DNA of 64,000 bases from Craterilacuibacter sinensis (GTDB lineage Bacteria; Pseudomonadota; Gammaproteobacteria; Burkholderiales; Chromobacteriaceae): assembly GCF_009831765.1 (NCBI RefSeq), contig NZ_WSSB01000004.1:193274-257273 (forward strand), read 5' to 3'. Positions 26,790 through 36,300 of the stretch are shown here, one piece after another (the first letter of the stretch is position 1; every line of letters starts with the position of its first letter). A program made the translations under genes and the position numbers. Under the pieces are notes generated by a model. The model had not been told where the DNA came from and searched no databases. It saw only the letters and a program-made list of their open reading frames with translations.

Positions 26790-28002
26790 GGTCTGGGCAA
26801 GGTAGTAGCTGTTCTGCGTTCACCAGGCGGGCGTCGGCGTGGCGGGCGAGAAAGGCCGTCAGTTGCTGGCCATTTTCTTCCGGCATAATCGAGCATGTAG
26901 CGTATAGCATTTTGCCGCCACTGGCGAGCAGCGGCCATAGCGCATCCACCAGTTGCTGCTGCTGGGTGGCCAGTTCGGCAAAGTCGCCGGGACGGCGTAG
27001 CCATTTGATATCGGGGTGGCGGCGCACCACGCCGGAGGCGGTGCAGGGTACATCGGCCAGAATGCGGTCGAAGGGCTTGCCGTCCCACCAGGTGTCGGGT
27101 TGGCCTGCATTGCCGGCGATCACTTTGGCCGGGAGTCTGAGGCGTGCAAGGTTGTCGTGCACACGCAGCAAGCGGCTTTCGTCCACATCCAGCGCGGTGA
27201 CGTCGATGTCGTTCAGCTCAAGCATATGACAAGTCTTGCCGCCAGGAGCGGCGCAGGCATCCAGTACCCGCATACCGTCAGCCAGATCCAGCATGGGCGC
27301 GGCTTGTTGTGCGCCAAAATCCTGCACTGAAAATTCACCCTCGGCAAAGCCGGGCAATTCACGCACAGGTACCGGCCGGGCCAGGCGGATGGCGTGACTG
27401 CCCAGTAAGGTGCCACTCATGCCTGCCTGTTCCAGCTTGGCCATATACTGACTGGCATCACCCTGCCGGGCATTGATGCGTAGCGTCATGGGCGGGTGGG
27501 TGTTGCTGGCCAGCAGTACGGCCTGCCAGTCTTGCGGATAGGCACGGCGCAGGCTGCGTATCCACCACGCCGGGTGGTTGTAATGTGCTTCTTCATTGCC
27601 GGTGCTGCTTTGGCGCAGCTCCTGTTCGCGGCGCTGGAAATTGCGCAATACGCCATTGACCAGTCCCTTGAGGCGGCCACCGGCGATATGGCCGGCATGC
27701 TTGACCGCATGGTCGACTACCGCATAAGGCGCGGCGCGGGTATAGGCCAGCTGATAGAGGGCGACCAGCAGCAGGCGCTCCAGCACCGGGTAGGGCAGCG
27801 GCTTGGGAACCAGTGTGCGCAGCCAGTAGTTCAACTCGCCCTTGTGGCGTAGCACGCCATAGCTGATGTCCTGGATCGCGCCGCGGGTCGATGTGGAAAT
27901 ATCGGCTTCTGCGCGTAGCAAGCGTGCCAGTGCTTCGGTTAGCGTACGGCCGTTATCGACCTGTTCGACCACTTGTGCGGCCATTTCCTGCGTGCGATGC
28001 AT
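26752..28002 (-). CDS. rsmB: 16S rRNA (cytosine-967-C5)-methyltransferase (RsmB)
   Basis: A 416-residue enzyme with an N-terminal NusB-like RNA-binding domain (residues about 5-145, including LPYPVLERLLLVALYQLAY) and a SAM-dependent catalytic domain: LDACAAPGGKTCHMLEL, LALDVDESRLLRV-like strand, LADVPCTASGVVRRHPDIKW with a catalytic Cys, and YATCSIMPEENGQQ with the second Cys. It methylates C967 of 16S rRNA. It follows htpX in the def-fmt-htpX-rsmB operon. Confidence 0.95.
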   Translation of the reverse strand: MHRTQEMAAQVVEQVDNGRTLTEALARLLRAEADISTSTRGAIQDISYGVLRHKGELNYWLRTLVPKPLPYPVLERLLLVALYQLAYTRAAPYAVVDHAVKHAGHIAGGRLKGLVNGVLRNFQRREQELRQSSTGNEEAHYNHPAWWIRSLRRAYPQDWQAVLLASNTHPPMTLRINARQGDASQYMAKLEQAGMSGTLLGSHAIRLARPVPVRELPGFAEGEFSVQDFGAQQAAPMLDLADGMRVLDACAAPGGKTCHMLELNDIDVTALDVDESRLLRVHDNLARLRLPAKVIAGNAGQPDTWWDGKPFDRILADVPCTASGVVRRHPDIKWLRRPGDFAELATQQQQLVDALWPLLASGGKMLYATCSIMPEENGQQLTAFLARHADARLVNAEQLLPCPDHDGFYYALVEKT

Positions 28003-28068
28003 GATGTTCTCTTTAATTTCACCGGCTACAGAAAGGCTGGAGCCGGTGTTGGTGTTTGCCCGTCGCTG

Positions 28069-28920
28069 TCAGTACCCGCGCGCCATGGCATTCAGTCGTG
28101 CGATCCGCTCTTCGGTCAGCGGGTGGGTGCGGAACAGACTGTCCATGCCCATGCCGGAGAGCGGATTGATGATCATCATTTGTGCGGTTTCCGGATGTGC
28201 TTCGGCTAAGGGTAGCGGAATGCCGCGTGCGACATGTTCTATCTTGGCCAGCGCCGCAGCCAGCGCCAGCGGGTCGCCGGAAATCTCGGCACCGCCCTGA
28301 TCGGCATCGAACTCGCGCGAGCGCGAAATCGCCATCTGGATCAGGCTGGCGGCTAAGGGGGCCAGCAGGGCGAGCAGCATCGCGGCCAGCGGGTTGACCG
28401 CGCGGCCCTCGCTGTTGCGTCCGCCGAAAAACAGCGCAAAGTTGGCCAGTGCCGAAATCGCCCCCGCCATGCTGGCCGAAAGGGTCGAGATCAGCGTGTC
28501 CCGGTGTCTGACATGCGCCAGTTCGTGTGCCATTACGCCGCGCAACTCACGATAGTCGAGAACGCGCATGATGCCAGTGGTAGCGGCCACGGCGGCATGC
28601 TCCGGGTCGCGGCCGGTGGCGAAGGCATTGGGCTGGTCTTCGTGGATCACATAAACGCGCGGCATCGGCATTTGGGCGCGTGCGGCAAGCTCGGCCACCA
28701 TGCCGTAGAACTCGGGTGCGCTGTTTGCATCGACTTCTTGTGCGTTATACATGCGTAACACCGCCTGATCCGAATTCCACCAGGCGTAGAAGTTCATCGC
28801 GCCGCCCAGCATGAGCGCCAGCAGCATGCCGCTCTTGCCGCCCAAAAGCGCACCGATCATGCCGAACAAGGCGATGATGGCGGCCATCAGCAAGGTGGTT
28901 TTCAGCCAGTTTTCCGTCAT
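28069..28920 (-). CDS. htpX: HtpX-type membrane zinc metalloprotease
   Basis: A 283-residue M48 protease of the inner membrane that removes misfolded membrane proteins. Two N-terminal spans ([21 protein letters not shown] and [19 protein letters not shown]) precede the zinc motif [10 protein letters not shown] (HEXXH); a further pair of hydrophobic segments and the third ligand region [15 protein letters not shown] follow. The ATG at 28920 is the only start that fits the family N-terminus; longer frames run into fmt. It lies 11 bases after fmt. Confidence 0.95.
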   Translation of the reverse strand: MTENWLKTTLLMAAIIALFGMIGALLGGKSGMLLALMLGGAMNFYAWWNSDQAVLRMYNAQEVDANSAPEFYGMVAELAARAQMPMPRVYVIHEDQPNAFATGRDPEHAAVAATTGIMRVLDYRELRGVMAHELAHVRHRDTLISTLSASMAGAISALANFALFFGGRNSEGRAVNPLAAMLLALLAPLAASLIQMAISRSREFDADQGGAEISGDPLALAAALAKIEHVARGIPLPLAEAHPETAQMMIINPLSGMGMDSLFRTHPLTEERIARLNAMARGY

Positions 28921-28931
28921 GCTTCGACCCC

Positions 28932-29849
28932 TCAGGCGCCAAGTTGCACGCCGACAAGGTTGCGCCCGGCGGCAAACTCGCGTGCGGGCAGGCGCTTGCC
29001 GCCTGCCGCCTGCAGCGTGGTCAGTACCACCAGCCCTTCCGTGCTGCCGACAATAATGCCGTCGGCGGATACCTCGACGACGAGGCCGGGTGTCGCCGAG
29101 CCTGCCATGGTGTGGGCCATCCACAGCTTGAGTGGCTCGCCCTGCAGCAAGGTATGGGCACCCGGTGCCGGGTTGTAAGCGCGAATGGCGCGGGCGATGG
29201 TGCTTGCATCCTGTTGCCAGTTGACGCGGGCTTCTTCCTTATTAAGCTTCTGTGCGTAGCTCACGCCTTCTTCCGGCTGTACGACAGCCGTGAGTCCGGG
29301 CAGCGTGGCCAGCGTTTCTACAATGGCCCGCGCACCCAGCGCCGACAGTTTGTCGTGCAGGCTGATTGCCGTTTCCTCGTGGCTGATGCTCAAGGGATAG
29401 ATGGAAAGCATGGCCCCGGTGTCCAGCCCTGCATCCATCTGCATGATGGTGATGCCAGTTTCGCCATCATTCGCCAGAATGGCGCGCTGGATAGGCGCCG
29501 CACCACGCCAGCGTGGCAGCAGCGAAGCGTGGATATTCAGGCAGCCAAGTGCCGGAATATCGAGCACGGCTTGTGGCAGGATCAGGCCGTAGGCGGCCAC
29601 CACCATTAATTCGGCACCGATGTCGCGCAACATCTGTTGCGCCTCTTCGTTTTTCAGGCTGGACGGCTGCTCGACGCGCAGACCATGTGAGAGCGCCAGT
29701 TGCTTGACCGGGCTGGGCTTGAGCTTCATGCCGCGTCCGGCCGGCCGGTCGGGCTGGGTCAGTACCAGGGCTATCTCGTGGCCGGCGGCAATCAGGGCAT
29801 CCAGCGCCGCAGCGGCAAACTCGGGTGTACCGGCGAAAATCAGCTTCAT
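28932..29849 (-). CDS. fmt: methionyl-tRNA formyltransferase (Fmt)
   Basis: A 305-residue enzyme that formylates initiator Met-tRNA. It has [20 protein letters not shown] at the start, the folate-binding and catalytic stretch [18 protein letters not shown] (Asn and His), and the loop [16 protein letters not shown], plus the C-terminal OB-fold ([19 protein letters not shown]). It is downstream of def, the classic def-fmt pair, in the minus-strand operon. Confidence 0.97.
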   Translation of the reverse strand: MKLIFAGTPEFAAAALDALIAAGHEIALVLTQPDRPAGRGMKLKPSPVKQLALSHGLRVEQPSSLKNEEAQQMLRDIGAELMVVAAYGLILPQAVLDIPALGCLNIHASLLPRWRGAAPIQRAILANDGETGITIMQMDAGLDTGAMLSIYPLSISHEETAISLHDKLSALGARAIVETLATLPGLTAVVQPEEGVSYAQKLNKEEARVNWQQDASTIARAIRAYNPAPGAHTLLQGEPLKLWMAHTMAGSATPGLVVEVSADGIIVGSTEGLVVLTTLQAAGGKRLPAREFAAGRNLVGVQLGA

Positions 29850-29917
29850 GACTCAAGTCCTTTAAATGACAAGGGACACGGCATGGCGTGTCCCGTGGGG
29901 CGTATGCACCGGCCCGT

Positions 29918-30421
29918 TTACATATTGTGTTTGTCGCGTTTTTTCAGCTTGGTCAGAATGCGGCCCTGCTTGAGCTTGGACAGGTATTCGACAAAGACTT
30001 TGCCGTCCAGATGGTCGATTTCGTGCTGGATGCAGATAGCCAGCAAACCGTCGGCGTCCAGTTCAAAGGCTTGGCCATTGCTGTCCAGCGCGCGCACTTT
30101 GACCCGCTCGGCGCGTGTGACCTTGTCGTAAATGCCGGGAACCGACAGACAGCCTTCTTCATAGACGGTTTCACCGTGATACTCGATGATTTCCGGATTG
30201 ATAAAGGCGGTCAGGCCACTTTTGTCTTCGCTGGTATCGATCACCACGATACGCTGGTGTACATCGACTTGTGTGGCGGCCAGACCGATGCCACGGCTGG
30301 CATACATGGTCTCGGCCATATCGTCGATCAGGGTCTTGATCGTGCGGTCTACCGATTTGACCGGCTGTGCCACCGTATGCAGACGCTCGTCCGGGTATTG
30401 CAAAATAGTGAGAAGTGCCAT
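29918..30421 (-). CDS. def: peptide deformylase (Def)
   Basis: A 167-residue metalloenzyme that removes the N-formyl group from new proteins. The three family motifs are present: [22 protein letters not shown] and [12 protein letters not shown], giving the Cys and two His metal ligands and the catalytic Glu. It is the first gene of the def-fmt-htpX-rsmB-DUF4390-ntrY-ntrX run and divergent from the LysM gene. Confidence 0.97.
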   Translation of the reverse strand: MALLTILQYPDERLHTVAQPVKSVDRTIKTLIDDMAETMYASRGIGLAATQVDVHQRIVVIDTSEDKSGLTAFINPEIIEYHGETVYEEGCLSVPGIYDKVTRAERVKVRALDSNGQAFELDADGLLAICIQHEIDHLDGKVFVEYLSKLKQGRILTKLKKRDKHNM

Positions 30422-30550
30422 GGCTAACTAATTCCAGATTGTCTGATGCTTATTGCGCGCACAATAATAGGGGTATTATCCCGTTTGCAAAATAATTACA
30501 CGACGCGCCCGCTGATAGGCGCCGGTGCCGTTTATATGGGGGCATTATCC

Positions 30551-31555
30551 ATGTTTCAACGCATTATACCGCTACTCCTGGGTTTGAGCTTCGCCGGCAT
30601 GGTGCAGGCCGATACGCTCAAGCTGCGCGATGACGCGCCTGCGCGCTATGTGGTCAAGCGTGGTGACACCTTGTGGGCTATTTCCGGGCGCTATCTGTCC
30701 AGCCCGTGGCGCTGGCCGCAGTTGTGGCAAATGAACCGCAGTGAAATACGTGATCCGCACTGGATTTATCCGGGCGATGTGCTGGTACTGGACAGGGCAA
30801 CGGGTAAATTGCACCTGGAAAAAGGGCAGCGTGTGGTGAAATTGTCACCTCAGATTCGGGTGGAAGACTCGGATGCTATCCGCTCGATTCCGGCTGCACG
30901 CATTGCTGCCTTGCTCAAGCGTCCGCTGGTCGTGGAACAGGCCGAGTTTACTGCTGCGCCACGCATTATTGCTGGCGCTGACGACAGGGTGGTGTTGGCG
31001 CAAGGCAACACCGCTTATTCGCAGCCACTGGACAGTGCCGGTGTATGGCAGGCATTTCGTGCCGGCAAGGAGCTGAAGGACCCGGACAGCAAGGAAAGCT
31101 TGGGCTTCGAAGTGATTTATGGCGGTGATCTGGCGGTGACTGATCTTGGGACGACGGTCAGCACCTTGCAGGTGAAAAGCAGTGTCGAAGAAATTGCCAT
31201 TGGTGACCGTCTGATCAAGTACCAGACAGTGCCGGTGCTTAATTATGTGCCGCATGAAGCCCCGGCTGCCATGGGCGGCAAGGTGGTGTCGATTTACGGT
31301 GGTGTCGCCGATGCGGCGCAATACTCCAGTGTCGTGATCAATCGGGGCGCACGTGATGGCGCCGAGCTGGGTTATGTGTTTGGCGTCTATAAGAAGCCGC
31401 GCAGCGTGAAGGTCGACGGCAAGGAAGTGACTTTGCCTGCGCCTGAAATTTCACAGCTGTTTGTTTACCGCGTATTCGACAAGGTGTCCTACGGTTTGTT
31501 GCTGGACACGACTCAGGCCGTCAATGTCGGCGATACGCTGGGCCAGCCTGAATGA
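30551..31555 (+). CDS. LysM-domain exported protein
   Basis: A 334-residue protein with a signal peptide (IIPLLLGLSFAGMVQA) and one LysM peptidoglycan-binding domain (YVVKRGDTLWAISGRYLSSP to YPGDVLVLD, about residues 33-78). The rest is a beta-rich region of unknown fold. The gene regularly precedes dprA in beta-proteobacteria, opposite def. The ATG at 30551 starts at the signal peptide; longer frames (from 30446) add sequence that is not signal-like. Its stop overlaps the dprA start by four bases. Confidence 0.9.
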   Translation: MFQRIIPLLLGLSFAGMVQADTLKLRDDAPARYVVKRGDTLWAISGRYLSSPWRWPQLWQMNRSEIRDPHWIYPGDVLVLDRATGKLHLEKGQRVVKLSPQIRVEDSDAIRSIPAARIAALLKRPLVVEQAEFTAAPRIIAGADDRVVLAQGNTAYSQPLDSAGVWQAFRAGKELKDPDSKESLGFEVIYGGDLAVTDLGTTVSTLQVKSSVEEIAIGDRLIKYQTVPVLNYVPHEAPAAMGGKVVSIYGGVADAAQYSSVVINRGARDGAELGYVFGVYKKPRSVKVDGKEVTLPAPEISQLFVYRVFDKVSYGLLLDTTQAVNVGDTLGQPE

Positions 31556-32652
31556 GTGAGGCGCTGGCAGACTGGACGGCGCTGGCGTTGACGCCGGGCA
31601 TAGGCCCGTCCAGTTTTTTGCGCCTGCTTGCCTGCTTCGGTAGTGCCTCGATCGCAGTGCGTGAAAGCCGCAGCTCACTCGCGGTCTGTCTGGATGCCAG
31701 GCAGCTGGATAGCTGGTTTTCCGGTGAAGGGCAGCGCGCAGCCGATGCGGCGCTGGCATGGGCGCAGGGGGCCGGCTGCAGCTTGCTGACCCTGAATGAT
31801 GACGACTATCCGACGCGGCTGGCCGAGTCAGACTCACCGCCGCCTTTATTGTTTGCCCGTGGCCGGCGCGAACTTTTGGCGCAGGACATGCTGGCCATCG
31901 TCGGCAGCCGCAGGGCGACGCCGCAAGGATTGCAGACGGCTAGGCTGTTTGCGCAAAAATTGGGTGAGCAGGGCTATACCATCGTCAGCGGCCTGGCATC
32001 CGGCATCGATGCGGCCGCGCACGAAGGCGCGCTGGCGACGCCCGCGTCCAGCATTGCCGTAATCGGCACCGGCATAGACCGTGTCTATCCATCATCCAAT
32101 CGCGCCCTGGCGCATCGTCTGGCCGAACATGGCCTGATTTTGTCCGAGTTTGCGCTGGGTACGGGGCCGCTGGCGGGGCATTTCCCGCAGCGCAACCGCA
32201 TCCTTGCCGGTCTGGCGCGTGGCTGTCTGGTGGTGGAGGCGACGCTGGACTCCGGCTCGCTGATCACGGCGCGCCTGTCGCTGGAGTCCGGGCGTGAAGT
32301 GATGGCCGTGCCCGGCTCCATCCTGAGCCCTCAGTCGCGTGGCTGCCACCGTCTGATCAAGCAGGGCGCGAGGCTGGTGGAAACCGTAGACGATATTCTG
32401 GAGGAGGTCGGCACGGCGATGCCTGCCGATACTCAGGTAGCGGAGCTTGCCGCCGAACCGGATGTTGCCTCGGCGGACGATCCTGAGATTGAGGCTTTAT
32501 TGGCGGAAATGGGCTATGACGCGGTAGCGCTGGATACCTTGCTTGCCCGTCTTAGGTTGACGGCAGAGGCGATTTACCCGATGCTTCTCGAGCTTGAAAT
32601 ACAGGGTAGGGTCGCCAGCCTGCCTGGTGGCTGTTACCAGCGCCTGCGCTGA
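31552..32652 (+). CDS. dprA: DNA-processing protein DprA
   Basis: A 366-residue RecA loader of natural transformation that binds incoming single-stranded DNA. The Rossmann-like domain is clear: MLAIVGSRRATPQGLQTARL, IVSGLASGIDAAAHEGAL, IAVIGTGIDRVYPSSN and FPQRNRILAGLARGCLVVEA. A C-terminal winged-helix DML1-like domain follows (about residues 300-366). Together with pilins elsewhere in the window it suggests natural competence, which is inference. It overlaps the LysM gene by four bases. Confidence 0.96.
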   Translation: MSEALADWTALALTPGIGPSSFLRLLACFGSASIAVRESRSSLAVCLDARQLDSWFSGEGQRAADAALAWAQGAGCSLLTLNDDDYPTRLAESDSPPPLLFARGRRELLAQDMLAIVGSRRATPQGLQTARLFAQKLGEQGYTIVSGLASGIDAAAHEGALATPASSIAVIGTGIDRVYPSSNRALAHRLAEHGLILSEFALGTGPLAGHFPQRNRILAGLARGCLVVEATLDSGSLITARLSLESGREVMAVPGSILSPQSRGCHRLIKQGARLVETVDDILEEVGTAMPADTQVAELAAEPDVASADDPEIEALLAEMGYDAVALDTLLARLRLTAEAIYPMLLELEIQGRVASLPGGCYQRLR

Positions 32653-32676
32653 CTCTGCCTCTCTCGAAAGCCCTTG

Positions 32677-33126
32677 ATGTTTGATGTTCTGACTTTTCTT
32701 TTTGAGCAATACGATGACCCTGCATCCCGTCCCGAACGGGAGCATTTGACGCGCCAGCTGGAAGCCGCCGGCTTCGAGGACGATGAAATCGTCGATGCAC
32801 TCGACTGGCTGGAGGGGATGAACCCCGAACCGTTTATGGGCGTCAATGCCGGCTCCGGTCTGCGTTTTTATAGCGAAGACGAGCAGGAGCGGCTGAGCGT
32901 AGAAGTGCGTGGATTTATCCAGTTTCTCGAAGACAACCAGGCTTTGACGCCGGCGCAGCGCGAACTGGTGATAGATCGTTTGCTGGCGCTGGATGCGGAT
33001 GATGTAAACCCGGTGGTGACAAGGCTGGTGGCTTTGCTGGTGTTGTGGAGCCAGCAGGCCGAGCTGCCGGTATTAATGGGGGAAGAACTACTGGCTGCCG
33101 TGCATGGCGATCCGACCATGCAGTAA
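32677..33126 (+). CDS. smg: Smg/DUF494 family protein
   Basis: A 149-residue acidic helical protein (MFDVLTFLFEQYDD at the start, FYSEDEQERLSVEVRGFIQF in the middle). Smg is conserved between dprA and topA across beta- and gamma-proteobacteria, with no established function. The ATG at 32677 is used; a TTG lies one codon upstream. It is followed by a structured 200-base gap before topA. Confidence 0.9.
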   Translation: MFDVLTFLFEQYDDPASRPEREHLTRQLEAAGFEDDEIVDALDWLEGMNPEPFMGVNAGSGLRFYSEDEQERLSVEVRGFIQFLEDNQALTPAQRELVIDRLLALDADDVNPVVTRLVALLVLWSQQAELPVLMGEELLAAVHGDPTMQ

Positions 33127-33137
33127 GCGCTTAGTTG

Positions 33138-33260
33138 AGCCGCCATGCAAGGTTTTTGCCATGGGCAACTTGCGGGTGGCGGCTTGATGGGCTTACCATC
33201 GCCCCCCGCTTGGCATGGCCAGCGATGTGATTCAAGAGCGCAGGCATAACGGGTGCTCTT
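33138..33260 (+). other. three consecutive stem-loops between smg and topA
   Basis: First stem: AGCCGCCA (33138-33145) with TGGCGGCT (33177-33184), containing an inner GCAAG/CTTGC helix. Second: CATCGC (33197-33202) with GCGATG (33222-33227). Third: AAGAGC (33234-33239) with GCTCTT (33255-33260), followed by GTTTTGTTTG, which resembles a terminator. This may end smg transcription, form a topA leader, or both. Confidence 0.5.
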
Positions 33261-33326
33261 GTTTTGTTTGATGGATACCGGATGTGTTCGCCCGCATAAA
33301 GACGGGTAAAGAAAGCCGATTCTGAC

Positions 33327-35633
33327 ATGCCTTCTAGCCTCTTGATCGTCGAGTCGCCATCCAAGGCGAAGACGCTGAAAAAATATCTGGGCGGGGACTT
33401 CGAAGTCCTCGCCTCCTACGGCCATGTGCGAGACCTGGTGCCCAAGAATGGCGCGGTCGACCCGGAAAAGGGTTTCGCGATGAAGTATCAGCTCATCGCG
33501 CGTAACAGCAAGCATGTAGATGCCATCGTCGCCGCGGTACGCGAGGCCGATAATATCTATCTGGCCACTGACCCGGACCGCGAAGGCGAGGCGATTTCCT
33601 GGCATCTGGTCGAGATTCTGGCCGGCAAAAAGCTGCTAAAGGGCAAGACCGTGCAGCGCGTGGTGTTCCACGAAATTACCAAAAATGCGGTGCTGGATGC
33701 GATTGCCCACCCGCGTGAAATTGCACAGGATCTGGTCGATGCGCAGCAGGCGCGTCGTGCGCTGGACTATCTGGTTGGCTTCAATCTGTCGCCTCTGCTG
33801 TGGAAAAAAATCCGTCGCGGCCTGAGTGCCGGTCGGGTGCAAAGCCCAGCGCTGCGCCTGATTTGCGAGCGCGAGAACGAAATCAAGGCATTTACCGAAC
33901 AGGAATACTGGTCGGTACATCTGGATAGCCACAAGGGGCGCACCAAATTCGGTGCCAAGCTGTCGCAGCTGGACGGGGCGCGTCTGGATCAGTTTGCCAT
34001 GCCTAGCGATGCGGCCCAGGCCGAGGTGCTGGCGCGTCTGGTTGATCAACCTGCCGTAGTGTCGGCAATCGAGAAGAAAAAGAAGACGCGCAATCCGGCT
34101 GCACCGTTTACCACTTCGACGCTGCAGCAGGAGGCCGTGCGCAAGCTGGGTATGACCACCGATCGCGCCATGCGTACCGCACAGCAGCTGTATGAGGGTG
34201 TGGATAGCGGGCAGGGCACAACTGGCCTGATTACCTATATGCGTACCGACTCGGTGGCGCTGGCGGCAGAGGCGGTGACCGAGATCCGCCACTATATCGA
34301 GCACAAGTTCGAGGGCGAGTTTCTGCCCAAGAATCCGGTGATGTTCAAAAACAAGGCAAAAAATGCGCAGGAAGCGCACGAAGCCATCCGGCCGACTTCG
34401 ATCTACCGCTCGCCGGAGGCGCTCAAGCCCTTCCTGACGACCGATCAGTTCAAGTTGTACGACATGATCTGGAAGCGCACGCTGGCGTGCCAGATGGCAC
34501 CGGCCAAGTTTGATACCACCAGTGTCGATATCCAGGTTGGACCCGGTGTCTTCCGCGCCAGCGGCCAGGTTCAGGTGTTTGCCGGCTTCCTCGCCGTATA
34601 CGAGGAAGATGTGGATGACGCCGAGGACGAAGACAATGCCAAGTTGCCGGTGTTGGCCGAGGGCGATGTGCTGCCGGTAGACAAGCTCTACGGCGAGCAG
34701 CATTTTACCCAGCCGCCGCCGCGCTTCTCCGAAGCCAGCCTGGTGAAGGCGCTGGAAGAGTTCGGTATTGGCCGTCCGTCGACCTACGCCAGCATTATTT
34801 CTACGCTGAAGGACCGTGAGTATGTGGTGCTGGACAAGAAGCGCTTCATGCCGACCGATACCGGCGAGATCGTCAACAAGTTCCTGACCGAGCATTTCAG
34901 CCCGTACGTCGACTACAACTTCACGGCCAAGCTGGAAAACCAGCTGGATGAAATTGCCAGCGGTGACCGGCAGTGGGTGCCGGTAATGGACACCTTCTGG
35001 AAGGGGTTCCACAAGCAACTGGTGGAAAAAGAAGGCATTTCGCGCGAGTCCATTACCACGGAAGCACTGGACGAGGCCTGTCCAAAGTGCGGCAAGCCGC
35101 TGAATATCCGCTTCGGCAAGCGCGGTCGGTTTATTGGTTGCACCGGCTATCCCGAGTGCGACTACACTCGCGATCTGCATGAGAGTGCCGAGGATGCCGC
35201 CGAGCCGGAAGCTCCGGAAATCATTGAAGGCCGGGTCTGCCCCAAGGATGGTGGTCAACTGGTGGTGAAAAAGGGACGTTACGGCAAGTTTATCGGCTGT
35301 GCCAACTACCCGAAGTGCAAGCACATTGAGCCGCTGGAAAAGCCCAAGGAAACGGGTGTCGAGTGTCCTGAGTGCAAACAGGGGCAGCTGATCGAGCGCA
35401 AGAGCCGTTACGGCAAGCTGTTTTATTCGTGCAATCGCTATCCGGACTGCAAGTACGCGACCTGGAATCCGCCGGTTGCCGAACCTTGCCCCAAGTGCAA
35501 CTGGCCTATCCTGACCATCAAGGTCACCAAGCGTCGTGGTACCGAGAAGGTGTGTCCGCAGAAGGAGTGCGGTTACGCTGAGCAGATTGCGCCTCCTGAA
35601 GCCAAGGCCGAGCCGGTCGAGTCTGCTGAATAA
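33327..35633 (+). CDS. topA: DNA topoisomerase I (TopA)
   Basis: A 768-residue type IA topoisomerase that relaxes negative supercoils. TOPRIM domain at the N-terminus (LLIVESPSKAKTLKKYL, with ATDPDREGEAISWH), the active-site tyrosine in GLITYMRTDSVAL (about residue 310), and four C-terminal zinc-ribbon repeats, e.g. CPKCGKPLNIRFGKRGRF, CPKDGGQLVVKKGRYGKF, and a last one ending VCPQKECGY. It ends at a strong terminator. A Lys-rich tail is absent; the protein ends soon after the fourth ribbon. Confidence 0.97.
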   Translation: MPSSLLIVESPSKAKTLKKYLGGDFEVLASYGHVRDLVPKNGAVDPEKGFAMKYQLIARNSKHVDAIVAAVREADNIYLATDPDREGEAISWHLVEILAGKKLLKGKTVQRVVFHEITKNAVLDAIAHPREIAQDLVDAQQARRALDYLVGFNLSPLLWKKIRRGLSAGRVQSPALRLICERENEIKAFTEQEYWSVHLDSHKGRTKFGAKLSQLDGARLDQFAMPSDAAQAEVLARLVDQPAVVSAIEKKKKTRNPAAPFTTSTLQQEAVRKLGMTTDRAMRTAQQLYEGVDSGQGTTGLITYMRTDSVALAAEAVTEIRHYIEHKFEGEFLPKNPVMFKNKAKNAQEAHEAIRPTSIYRSPEALKPFLTTDQFKLYDMIWKRTLACQMAPAKFDTTSVDIQVGPGVFRASGQVQVFAGFLAVYEEDVDDAEDEDNAKLPVLAEGDVLPVDKLYGEQHFTQPPPRFSEASLVKALEEFGIGRPSTYASIISTLKDREYVVLDKKRFMPTDTGEIVNKFLTEHFSPYVDYNFTAKLENQLDEIASGDRQWVPVMDTFWKGFHKQLVEKEGISRESITTEALDEACPKCGKPLNIRFGKRGRFIGCTGYPECDYTRDLHESAEDAAEPEAPEIIEGRVCPKDGGQLVVKKGRYGKFIGCANYPKCKHIEPLEKPKETGVECPECKQGQLIERKSRYGKLFYSCNRYPDCKYATWNPPVAEPCPKCNWPILTIKVTKRRGTEKVCPQKECGYAEQIAPPEAKAEPVESAE

Positions 35634-35653
35634 AGAGGCAGAACCTTCGCTGT

Positions 35654-35681
35654 AAAAATGCCGCCTAGTGCGGCATTTTTT
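35654..35681. terminator. topA terminator
   Basis: Perfect 11-bp stem AAAAATGCCGC (35654-35664) with GCGGCATTTTT (35670-35680) and further T, 20 bases after the topA stop. Confidence 0.92.
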
Positions 35682-35756
35682 GCGTCGGCCCGCTATTTGA
35701 TGCGTACGGAATCCGTATTCGCCCGAATTCATTCAGAACACGGATGAAGAAGCACC

Positions 35757-35881
35757 TATATTGGCAACACGGGAGTCGTTATCCCGTTTTAAAGAGCCGG
35801 ATTCATTCCGGCCATTACGGTACCTTAGACGGACCGGAATGCCTTAGGGCTAAAAACGCCGCCGAGTCTGGCGGCGTTTTT
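35757..35881 (+). ncRNA. candidate structured leader or small RNA ahead of a membrane-protein gene
   Basis: The 286-base gap between topA and the next gene holds no ORF. Past the topA terminator it has a possible -10 (TATATT, 35757-35762), a hairpin CGGGA...TCCCG, then GCCGGA (35796-35801) pairing with TCCGGC (35807-35812). CATTCCGG (35804-35811) can instead pair with CCGGAATG (35834-35841), so two folds exclude each other. It ends in a 12-bp terminator. No known RNA family is recognised; a cis-acting attenuator for the gene at 35920 or an independent sRNA are both possible. Confidence 0.4.
35852..35881. terminator. second strong terminator in the topA downstream gap
   Basis: Perfect 12-bp stem AAAAACGCCGCC (35852-35863) with GGCGGCGTTTTT (35870-35881), loop GAGTCT. 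It lies 38 bases upstream of the next gene on the same strand, where it could act as an attenuator. Confidence 0.85.
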
Positions 35882-35919
35882 CATTGAGTGTTCATGGTGT
35901 CTTGTGATCGGAGTCCAGC

Positions 35920-36300
35920 ATGCTTATGGGCAGCCGTTTTTTCCTGACCGGATCGGCCGTATTGACCCTGATGTTTTTTTTGTCCGGGGCTTGGGTCATG
36001 TTACCGATACCTTTTTTTATTATGCTGTTCGGTATTTACTGGGCAGAACAGGAGCAGATTAACGAACTCGACAGCATGACGATCGCGATGCTGGTGCCGG
36101 CACCGGTGCATGACATGTTGCTGCCCGAGCAGTTTGCCGGGCGCCAGTTGCTGTTTTATCAGGCTGGCAGCCCGGTTTATCGCGAGTTATGGGCCGGGAA
36201 AGTCTGCTGGGTATTGGTCGGTGCGCAGAAGGCCGGTGATGAGGTTCCGGCCTTCGATCATATCTTGGTCTTTCCCGGCTTTATCTATCAGCGCGTCTAG
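35920..36300 (+). CDS. small membrane protein, function unknown
   Basis: A 126-residue protein with two close N-terminal spans (FFLTGSAVLTLMFFLSGAW and MLPIPFFIMLFGIYW) followed by a soluble part of about 85 residues (MLLPEQFAGRQLLFYQAGSP). I do not recognise it. GGAG lies a suitable distance before the ATG at 35920. It overlaps the convergent HIT gene by four bases. The terminator-bearing structured region upstream suggests regulated transcription. Confidence 0.7.
   Translation: MLMGSRFFLTGSAVLTLMFFLSGAWVMLPIPFFIMLFGIYWAEQEQINELDSMTIAMLVPAPVHDMLLPEQFAGRQLLFYQAGSPVYRELWAGKVCWVLVGAQKAGDEVPAFDHILVFPGFIYQRV

Noticed and set aside
35684-35881. 6S RNA, tmRNA or SRP RNA in the topA downstream gap
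   Set aside because: Length and motifs do not fit any of these; kept only as an unclassified structured candidate.
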